A DNA stretch of 64,000 nt, from positions 21,936 to 85,935 of the forward strand of contig JAPWHL010000018.1 in assembly GCA_027214255.1 (NCBI GenBank), read 5' to 3'. Below the pieces are notes generated by a model. The model was not told the origin of the DNA. It searched no databases and saw only the letters and a list, made by a program, of their open reading frames with translations. Below are positions 54,352 to 61,375 of the stretch, in pieces. The position numbers were made by a program, and so were the translations under genes. Each line of letters begins with the position of its first letter. Position 1 is the stretch's first letter. The stretch is from Roseovarius aestuarii. GTDB lineage: Bacteria > Pseudomonadota > Alphaproteobacteria > Rhodobacterales > Rhodobacteraceae.

Positions 54352-55452
54352 TTAGCTTTTGGGCCAGTTGCCCTGCTCGGCCTGATAGGCGACATAGTCA
54401 TACGCGAAACCGGAGATGTTGGTAAACGCCTTAGCCTTGCCCATAAATTCGAACATGTGATCGTGAATTTTCTTAAAGTTGGCGCTCTCTTCGGACATTT
54501 CCGCATACAGCATATGCGTCTGGCGATAGCTCTCGCGCAGAATTTCCTCGGGCATTGTGCGCACAATTGTGCCTTCGGCCAGCAATCGCTGCAGGGCAGC
54601 GGCGTTACGCGCGTCGTAGCGGTGCAACAACTGGGCACCGCTGGACTTTGAAGCGTGCTTTAGCGCGGCTTGGAAGGCAGGCGGCAAGGCGGCATGAGCG
54701 TCAGCGTTAATGAAATAGCTAAGCTCGCCCGATGGCTCCCAGAAGGCAGGCGCATAGTAGTATTTCGCAACCTTGTAAAAGCCCAGTCGCTCGTCATCGG
54801 CGGGGCCCACAAATTCAATCGCATCCAACACGCCGCGCTCTAGCGCCGGGTACATATCTGCGCCTGCGATCTGCTGTGGAATGACGCCCATACGGCTCAT
54901 CACGGTGCCGCCCATCCCGCCGATACGCATTTTCAGACCTTTCAGGTCATCCAATGTGTTGATCTCTTTGCGATACCAACCAGCCATCTGTGTGCCGGTG
55001 TTGCCAGCAGGAAGGTTGATCAGGTTGAAGTTGGCCAGAACCTCATTCAGCAGGTCGTTTCCGCCGGCCTCGTGCATCCATGCCTGATACTGACGTGCGT
55101 TACCCGACCATGGCATCGCGGTGCCAAAGGCAAACGCCGGGTCTTTACCCATGTAAAAATACGATCCGGTGTGGCCCATTTCGACCGTTCCGTCACCGAC
55201 CGAGTCCGCGATTCCCAGTGGCGGCACCAACTCGCCTGCGGCGAAAACCTGAATTTCGAACTGGCCGTCGGTCAGGTCATAGACTGCTTTGGCCATTTCT
55301 TCGCTAGATGCAAACAATGTGTCCAGCGATTTGGGATAGCTGGATGCCAGCCGCCACGTCACCTTGGGTTTTGATTGGGCAATCGCCGGGGCGGCCAATG
55401 TGGCGCCGGTCGCAGCGACAGCGCTGCCTCTCAGGAAATTTCTGCGGTCCAT
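54352..55452 (-). CDS. TRAP transporter substrate-binding protein (DctP type, Tat-exported)
   Basis: This 366-residue protein begins MDRRNFLRGSAVAATGATLA, a twin-arginine signal (RRNFLR) with cleavage near APAIAQS. The mature domain has the DctP features WRLASSYPKSLDTLFASSEEM, LKMRIGGMGGTVMSRMGV near residue 169 and LDAIEFVGPADDERLGF near 203. ATG 55452 has TTGGAGGAG upstream. It is convergent with dctQM rather than in the same operon, yet is presumably their partner. It resembles lactate/pyruvate- or keto-acid-type DctP proteins; the ligand is unknown. Confidence 0.9.
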   Translation of the reverse strand: MDRRNFLRGSAVAATGATLAAPAIAQSKPKVTWRLASSYPKSLDTLFASSEEMAKAVYDLTDGQFEIQVFAAGELVPPLGIADSVGDGTVEMGHTGSYFYMGKDPAFAFGTAMPWSGNARQYQAWMHEAGGNDLLNEVLANFNLINLPAGNTGTQMAGWYRKEINTLDDLKGLKMRIGGMGGTVMSRMGVIPQQIAGADMYPALERGVLDAIEFVGPADDERLGFYKVAKYYYAPAFWEPSGELSYFINADAHAALPPAFQAALKHASKSSGAQLLHRYDARNAAALQRLLAEGTIVRTMPEEILRESYRQTHMLYAEMSEESANFKKIHDHMFEFMGKAKAFTNISGFAYDYVAYQAEQGNWPKS

Positions 55453-55672
55453 GGATGTCTCCTCCAATTCCATATGACTATTTTATGTGCAAAACAATTG
55501 GCGTGCCGAGGTGTGTGCATACTCCCCCAACCCCGGCAGGGCGCTTTGCGTCAGACGCCGCAGTCTAGGGGGGTGCCTTGACCACGACAATGCAGTAAAT
55601 CTGAACAGGTGTGCCAAAGATAAGGCTGCGCTGTGCGGAAATTTCTGCGTTTTACCTTGTTGGTGATTTTTG

Positions 55673-57169
55673 TCAGTCGGTTTGAATCCACACCGCTTTG
55701 GTGTCCATATAGGCGTGCAGATGTTCCACACCCCCCTCTTTGCCATAGCCGGACATTTTCAGCCCACCAAATGGCACAGCGGGATCGATCGCGTGATACA
55801 TATTCACCCAGACAGACCCGGCCTTTATCCGTTTGACGGTTTTATGCGCGGTGGACAGATCGCGGGTAAAGATGCCGCCTGCCAAACCATAGGGCGTCGC
55901 ATTGGCGCGGGTCACAGCCTCGTCCAGTGTGTCAAAGGGCATGGCCGAAATAACCGGGCCAAAGATTTCTTCACGGGCGATGGTCATGGCGTCGTCGACA
56001 CCGCCAAAGACAGCGGGGCGCAGGAAGTTCCCGCCGTCATAGGCATCCCCTGTTGGGCGATCACCGCCGGTGATCAATTGCGCGCCTTCATCCTGACCTG
56101 ATGCAATGTAACCCTCGACCTTGCAGGTCTGACGATCATTGATCAGCGGCCCAAGGTCAGTGTCAGGATTCAGCCCGTGGCCGATTTTCAGCGTTTGGGC
56201 ATATTCAGACAGACCATGGATAAACTCGTCATGGATTTCACGTGCCACAAACAGCCTCGATCCCGCGATGCAAATCTGTCCCGAATGCGCATAAACCGCC
56301 ATTGCCGCCACAGGAATGGCCTTGGCGATATCGGCATCCTTGCAGATGATCATGGGGGATTTTCCGCCCAACTCCAGCGTGATGCGCTTGAGTGTATCGA
56401 CCCCGGCGCGCGCAATCGTCTGACCCGTCGCGGTCGAACCTGTAAAGACAACCTTGTTCACATCCGGATGCGAGGCAAGACGGGCACCCGCCTCGCGACC
56501 CGTGCCGGTCACGACATTAACCACGCCGTCGGGCACCCCAGCCTCCTGCATCAGCTGGGCCAGCCGCAATGGCACCAACGGCGCATCCTCGGAAGGTTTC
56601 AGCACAATGGTACAGCCGGTGGCCAATGCAGGTGCGATCTTCCAGACAGACGCAGCGGTGGGGGCGTTCCAAGGAATGATCGCGCCGACAACGCCGACAG
56701 GTTCGCGAGTGGTATAGCTGATCATCGACTGCGATACTGAATTCTCGATGTAATCGCCATGCAGCGCAGTGGCTTGCCCCGCGTAAAACCGTAGCATCCC
56801 GATCACCCGGCGTTTGTTGCCCAAGGTGCGTGAAATCGGCAGGCCCATGTCCAGTGTGTCGGTCACGCACAACTCGTTCCAGTTCTTTTCCACCAGATCA
56901 GCGATACGAAGCAACACTTCCTGCCGGTCATAAGGGGTAAATTTTGACCACTCCCCTTCAAAAGCGCGCCGCGCCGCCGCAACGGCGGCGTCAACATCGC
57001 TCTCCGAACCGCGCGGAACAGTGGCAATGGCACGCCCGCTTGCCGGGTCTGAAACGTTCAACACCTCGCCGGATTGTGCGGGCACCTGTTTACCGTCGAT
57101 AAACATCGGGCAGAACTGACCCGTATAAAGGGTTGCGGCCATTTGTCTGGGATCAAAGGTCAAAGTCAT
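55673..57169 (-). CDS. Aldehyde dehydrogenase (NAD(P)+-dependent)
   Basis: This 498-residue ALDH-superfamily enzyme has IIPWNAPTAASVWKIAPALATG near residue 165, Glu in ITLELGGKSPMI near 267, the nucleophile Cys in HSGQICIAGSRLF near 301 and EEIFGPVISAMPF near 398. It oxidises an aldehyde to its acid. It is upstream of dctP on the same strand with a gap of about 220 bases. Co-location with a hydroxyacid dehydrogenase suggests alcohol-aldehyde-acid conversion of a small imported compound. Confidence 0.92.
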   Translation of the reverse strand: MTLTFDPRQMAATLYTGQFCPMFIDGKQVPAQSGEVLNVSDPASGRAIATVPRGSESDVDAAVAAARRAFEGEWSKFTPYDRQEVLLRIADLVEKNWNELCVTDTLDMGLPISRTLGNKRRVIGMLRFYAGQATALHGDYIENSVSQSMISYTTREPVGVVGAIIPWNAPTAASVWKIAPALATGCTIVLKPSEDAPLVPLRLAQLMQEAGVPDGVVNVVTGTGREAGARLASHPDVNKVVFTGSTATGQTIARAGVDTLKRITLELGGKSPMIICKDADIAKAIPVAAMAVYAHSGQICIAGSRLFVAREIHDEFIHGLSEYAQTLKIGHGLNPDTDLGPLINDRQTCKVEGYIASGQDEGAQLITGGDRPTGDAYDGGNFLRPAVFGGVDDAMTIAREEIFGPVISAMPFDTLDEAVTRANATPYGLAGGIFTRDLSTAHKTVKRIKAGSVWVNMYHAIDPAVPFGGLKMSGYGKEGGVEHLHAYMDTKAVWIQTD

Positions 57170-57443
57170 GGGAACCTCATGTCAACTTTGCGCCTTCCCT
57201 ATCAATCCATTGGCCAAGATTAAACGCCGAAAATCTGAGGGGGCGTGCAGAATAAAGTGATGCGAGCATCTGTGTCCGCCAAGGGTGGCCCGATCATCTA
57301 AGCCCGAGTTCTTGGTTTCACGTTATGTGAGGGGCGCAAACGCACTTGCATCCACGCAAGGTCCTGTCCTACCCCGACGCAAGCGATCATGCGGCAATGG
57401 CCTAGAGCGCTGGTTGGCGAATTTAGAAAGCAAAGGCGATGCA

Positions 57444-58274
57444 GTGACACAAAGGCTAACAGTTAATCTGGTGGGTGCGGGCAATGTCGGGCAAACACTG
57501 TGCCATCTCCTGAACCGAACCGGCCTATGCGAGGTGCAAGACATCACCAACCGTTCACCGGGCAAGGCCAGTATCGCCGTAGAATTCATTAAATCGGGGC
57601 AGTCTGTTGCACAGGTGCAAGACATGCGCCCCGCCGATATCTGGCTGATCACCGTTTCGGATACCAGTGTGGCCAGCGTTGCCGCAGATCTGGCCGATTG
57701 CGATCATCCGCCCGCAATCGCGGTGCATTGCAGCGGCTTCCTGCCTGCTGGCGAAATGCACCCCCTTGGCGACAAGGGCTGGCATCTAGCCAGCGCGCAT
57801 CCAGCGACGACTTTTGCCAATCCGGCCGTGTCTGTCGCCCAGTTCGCGGACACCTATTGCGGTCTTGAGGGGGATGATACCGCCATCGCGACGCTCAAGC
57901 CGCTGTTCACGGCTATTGGCGCCCGCTGTTTTCCTGTCCGATCCGACGCCAAGGCGCTGTATCACGCCGCTGCGGTCATGTCGTGCAACCTGACCACCGT
58001 GTTGCAGGCCGTCGCCCAAGAGGCATGGGACGCGGCAGGAGTCCCAAAAGATGCAATTGATGGGCTTCAGTCGACGTTGCTGCGCAATACCATAGACAAC
58101 ACGCTGGCATTAGGCCCGCAAACCGCGTTGACGGGCCCTGCCGCGCGGGGCGACAAGGATGTCGTCACCCGTCAACACAAGGTTGTCGCTGATTGGCACC
58201 CGGAGGCCGGCCGCGCGTATGAGGTGCTTAGCACGATGGCAACTCGGCTGAAACAGACCGGCAAGACGCGTTAG
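57444..58274 (+). CDS. Rossmann-fold/DUF2520 domain protein
   Basis: This 276-residue protein begins TQRLTVNLVGAGNVGQTLCH (after a GTG-coded Met), with an NAD(P)-binding GAGNVGQT motif. The first domain is Rossmann-like; the second is DUF2520 (KALYHAAAVMSCNLTTVLQAVAQ). The family resembles 6-phosphogluconate/pyrroline-5-carboxylate reductases but has no settled reaction. GTG 57444 is chosen because AAAGG lies upstream and the family begins here; upstream codons look non-coding. Its stop overlaps the stop of the convergent neighbour. Confidence 0.83.
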   Translation: MTQRLTVNLVGAGNVGQTLCHLLNRTGLCEVQDITNRSPGKASIAVEFIKSGQSVAQVQDMRPADIWLITVSDTSVASVAADLADCDHPPAIAVHCSGFLPAGEMHPLGDKGWHLASAHPATTFANPAVSVAQFADTYCGLEGDDTAIATLKPLFTAIGARCFPVRSDAKALYHAAAVMSCNLTTVLQAVAQEAWDAAGVPKDAIDGLQSTLLRNTIDNTLALGPQTALTGPAARGDKDVVTRQHKVVADWHPEAGRAYEVLSTMATRLKQTGKTR

Positions 58275-59146
58275 GCATCCTTGCGGAAAATACGCACCAG
58301 CTCAGGCAGATAGGCATCGCCTTCGCCGCTATCAACGACACCGGATAAGGCCTGATAGACGCCATCGGCAATCGTGCACTGCGCCTTGGCCTCGGTCGAC
58401 ATGGTACGGTAATAGTCAAAATCCTTCAGTGCATTGCTGATCGCAAAAGGCAGTGCGTCACGGTTTTCATCAACGATGAACGGCGCCAGACGCTCCAACG
58501 CGATGCTGGCTCCTCCGCCACCCGCCAGTACGTCGACAAAAGACTGCGGGTCGATTCCGGCATCCGCCGATTGCGCCGCCGCCTCGGCCAGCAACGACAT
58601 GAACCCGACCGAGACATAGTTGTGCAACAGTTTCAGGCGATGCCCGGCACTGATCCCGCCGACATGTGTCACGCCCTCGGTAAATGAGGCCAGAACTGGG
58701 CGCACCCGCTCCAACACGGAGGGATCGCCCCCCACCAGCAAGTTCAATTTGCCCTCATGCGCAAATTGGGCTGTGCGGGTCATTGGCGCGTCGATGAAAT
58801 CGCCGCCAGCCGCCTGAACCGCGTTGGCCATCTTCACGGTTGAAGCTGGTAGCGCGGTTGAGCAATCCACCACCACTGTGCCCGCACGCAATCCTGAAAT
58901 CACGCCATCTGGCCCCGTGAGGATCGCTTCGACCTGAGGCGATCCTGTGACGCAAAGGATCACCACATCGGACTCGGCCGCGACCTTGGCTGACGTGTCA
59001 AGTGCCTGTGCTCCAAGGCCCAACAGCTCATCCGTGGGCTGGTTGCCGGGATGATCCAGAAAACTCAGGTTAAATTGCCCACGCCGCATGACGTTTCGCG
59101 CAATCCCATGGCCCATCAGGCCGACACCGATAATTCCTACATTCAT
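58271..59146 (-). CDS. 3-Hydroxyisobutyrate dehydrogenase-family NAD(P)-dependent oxidoreductase
   Basis: This 291-residue beta-hydroxyacid dehydrogenase begins MNVGIIGVGLMGHGIARNVM (GxGxxG). DCSTALPAS near residue 94, DAPMTRTAQFAHEGKLNLLVGG near 118 and the catalytic Lys in HRLKLLHNYVSVG near 171 fit the family. The oxidised substrate is a 3-hydroxy or similar acid. Family members include 2-(hydroxymethyl)glutarate dehydrogenase of nicotinate fermentation, but the distance from the nicotinate genes makes that weak. The stop codon overlaps that of the DUF2520 gene. Confidence 0.88.
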   Translation of the reverse strand: MNVGIIGVGLMGHGIARNVMRRGQFNLSFLDHPGNQPTDELLGLGAQALDTSAKVAAESDVVILCVTGSPQVEAILTGPDGVISGLRAGTVVVDCSTALPASTVKMANAVQAAGGDFIDAPMTRTAQFAHEGKLNLLVGGDPSVLERVRPVLASFTEGVTHVGGISAGHRLKLLHNYVSVGFMSLLAEAAAQSADAGIDPQSFVDVLAGGGGASIALERLAPFIVDENRDALPFAISNALKDFDYYRTMSTEAKAQCTIADGVYQALSGVVDSGEGDAYLPELVRIFRKDA

Positions 59147-59498
59147 ATCACTTTTCTTTCTTCAATCACAGCGACCGGCACATGCACCGTGTGCCGGCAA
59201 AGCTGTGCCCTTTGGCGTTGCCCCCAAAAGCCCAATGATCACGGCGGATGCAACCCGGTTTTCCTGAAATGGCGTTCGCTTTTCCGCGTGGCGTCTGACC
59301 ATGGCACAAACAGGTCAACGGACCCTCGCCAAGCGCGACCACACCCTAAGAAAAACTATCCCTCACACCGGCAGCGGACGTTACGTAACGGCGCCGGGAA
59401 CCAATGCAACTACCCTTGTGTTGAGCCATAAAGAAACCGTATTGTTCTCCTAATGGTGGAAATTTAAATAATCACGCAATTTTAGGTAGGTGAGAACT
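59147..59498. other. Intergenic region with hairpin, no gene
   Basis: This divergent region lies between the oxidoreductase and the sensor pair. It contains CCGGCACA/TGTGCCGG arms (59175-59197, loop of seven) near the oxidoreductase start, and AT-rich sequence just upstream of 59499 that probably contains the sensor-operon promoter. A 126-codon plus-strand frame here has no recognisable protein pattern. Confidence 0.5.
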
Positions 59499-59981
59499 AT
59501 GCCACTAAAGGTCAAAATGCTTCAACTTTTGATTGTTTTGACACTCTGTTTGTCTGCGCTTCCTTTTACAGCGACCGCACAGCAAATCCTGTCGGTTGAG
59601 AACCATGGAAATGTAACACACTACACCTTCGAAGATCTGTTGAAGCTGCCGCAGGTCGAGGTCACAACATCGAACGACTATGTCAATGAAGCAACTACGT
59701 TTTCCGGCCCAACTCTGCGCTCAGTGTTGGAACAAAACGGTATAGGCGAAAACGACGAGATCGAACTTCACGCGTTGAACGACTTCTTCATCGTTGCTCC
59801 TGCTCAGGATGCATATGCCTATGATGTCATCTTGGCCATTCTCAAGAATGGAGAAAAGATGTCTGTCAGAAACAAGGGGCCAATTTGGGTTATCTACCCC
59901 ATGAGTGATTATCCCGAGTTGCGCGGTGACGTCTACAACGGTCGGCTTGTCTGGCAACTCGACCAAATCATAGCGCAATGA
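59499..59981 (+). CDS. Exported molybdopterin-oxidoreductase-domain-like protein without cofactor cysteine
   Basis: This 160-residue protein begins MPLKVKMLQLLIVLTLCLSA, a Sec signal peptide with cleavage near TATAQQ. The mature part (YTFEDLLKLPQVEVTTSNDY, TFSGPTLRSVLEQNG, IWVIYPMSDYPELRG) resembles the sulfite-oxidase-like molybdopterin-binding domain in short form, but has no cysteine, so a normal molybdenum site is unlikely. ATG 59499 has AGGTGAG upstream. It overlaps the histidine kinase gene by four bases, suggesting a periplasmic signal-sensing partner. Confidence 0.75.
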   Translation: MPLKVKMLQLLIVLTLCLSALPFTATAQQILSVENHGNVTHYTFEDLLKLPQVEVTTSNDYVNEATTFSGPTLRSVLEQNGIGENDEIELHALNDFFIVAPAQDAYAYDVILAILKNGEKMSVRNKGPIWVIYPMSDYPELRGDVYNGRLVWQLDQIIAQ

Positions 59982-61342
59982 AGCGATCGAAACGGATTGT
60001 TCGGGCGGCGTTGCTCGTTCTGTTTGTCGGCGCGACAATCCTAAGTGCCGGCGTGCTCAGGGCTCTGAATCAGCATTTCAAAACTGCGATTGTGGTCGAA
60101 CAGGGGGACCCCTTGTGGATTGCATCGCAGTTGCAACTGGAATTGCTACGGCTAAAGGATACCATCCACTACTACGACGATGGCATGGCAACAGCCGATG
60201 ATGTTGCTCTAAGGTTCGACATTGCATGGAGCCGCATAAACGTCATGCAGTCCGGTCAAATGGCCGAATTTTCCTCTGTCATTCCCAAAAAAGACAACCC
60301 AATTGATTCCTTGGAAGAAGTCTTCATAGAAATTGAGCCTGTCTTACAATCATTGATTTCACCAGAAACGCCCCTGAGCGACCGCGCTGAGATAACTGAG
60401 CTACTCCAAACACGATTACATTCTTATGATCGCGAGTTGAGACGGTTTGCGATACTGATGGCCCAAGTAAAGGCCGCTTCCATGCATGAGTACCGCATTA
60501 ACGCCCTCTCGCTTTCCAAAGAAATCGCATTTCTATTCACAGCCATCATGCTGCTCGCAACAACGTTTTGTGCCTTTCTTATTGTCGATCTTCGCGAAAG
60601 CCGCGCGACAACGACAAAAATGAAAAAACTGGCAGAAGAGGCTAATTCCATTTCAACCGCTAAAGACAAATTCATGAGTTCCGTTAGCCATGAACTCCGC
60701 ACGCCTCTGACTTCGATTCATGGCGCGATTGGGCTTTTGAAAAACTCATTCGAAACGATGCCGGCAACGCAAGCAAACACAATCATCAATATCGCCGAGC
60801 GAAATTCCGAACGGCTTATGACATTGGTGAACGACATATTGGATGCGCAGCAGATTGTGGAAGGCAAGGTAAAACTGCGAAAAGAACGCGCCAATATGTC
60901 AGCGATAATCCGAACCGCAGTGGAGGATTGCAGGGCGTTTGCCGACCAAATGAACGTCACTTACTGCATCGAACCCAGCGATACACCGCTTATGGTCATG
61001 GCGGACAAAGACAGAATTTCTCAGGTTGTGTGTAATCTTTTGTCTAATGCCGCTAAGTTCTCAAAGCCCAATGACAAGGTCATTGTTCGTGCCGCTAAAT
61101 CTGGAAAAAAAATCAAGGTAGAGGTCGAAGATCACGGCGTCGGAATCGCCACATCCGAACACCCAAACATTTTCACTCGATTTCATCAGATCAGCCCCGG
61201 TGAAACCGGCCCCAACAAGAGCAGTGGCCTTGGCCTGAGCATTTCGAAAGAACTGATCGACATGCACGGTGGAGACATCGGTTTTTCAAGCTCACTGGGG
61301 CACGGCTCCACTTTCTGGTTTACCCTGAGCGCCGCAGATTAG
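59978..61342 (+). CDS. Membrane sensor histidine kinase
   Basis: This 454-residue protein has a hydrophobic segment at residues 8-28, a periplasmic region to about 180, a second membrane segment (IAFLFTAIMLLATTFCAFLIV), then a short coiled linker. The phospho-acceptor His is in SSVSHELRTPLTSIHG near 239, the N box is VCNLLSNAAKFS near 355, the G1 box EDHGVGI and G2 box GLGLSISKEL. No response regulator gene is adjacent. Overlap with the exported upstream protein suggests that protein provides its signal. Confidence 0.9.
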   Translation: MKRSKRIVRAALLVLFVGATILSAGVLRALNQHFKTAIVVEQGDPLWIASQLQLELLRLKDTIHYYDDGMATADDVALRFDIAWSRINVMQSGQMAEFSSVIPKKDNPIDSLEEVFIEIEPVLQSLISPETPLSDRAEITELLQTRLHSYDRELRRFAILMAQVKAASMHEYRINALSLSKEIAFLFTAIMLLATTFCAFLIVDLRESRATTTKMKKLAEEANSISTAKDKFMSSVSHELRTPLTSIHGAIGLLKNSFETMPATQANTIINIAERNSERLMTLVNDILDAQQIVEGKVKLRKERANMSAIIRTAVEDCRAFADQMNVTYCIEPSDTPLMVMADKDRISQVVCNLLSNAAKFSKPNDKVIVRAAKSGKKIKVEVEDHGVGIATSEHPNIFTRFHQISPGETGPNKSSGLGLSISKELIDMHGGDIGFSSSLGHGSTFWFTLSAAD

Positions 61343-61375
61343 TCCGCCTGTTTCGGAGATTTATTTAGGTGTTGA

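Noticed and set aside
58271..59146. 2-(Hydroxymethyl)glutarate dehydrogenase completing a fermentative nicotinate pathway
   Set aside because: Family is right but the gene is 16 kb from enamidase, lacks the operator motif, and no methyleneglutarate mutase or dehydratase genes are present.
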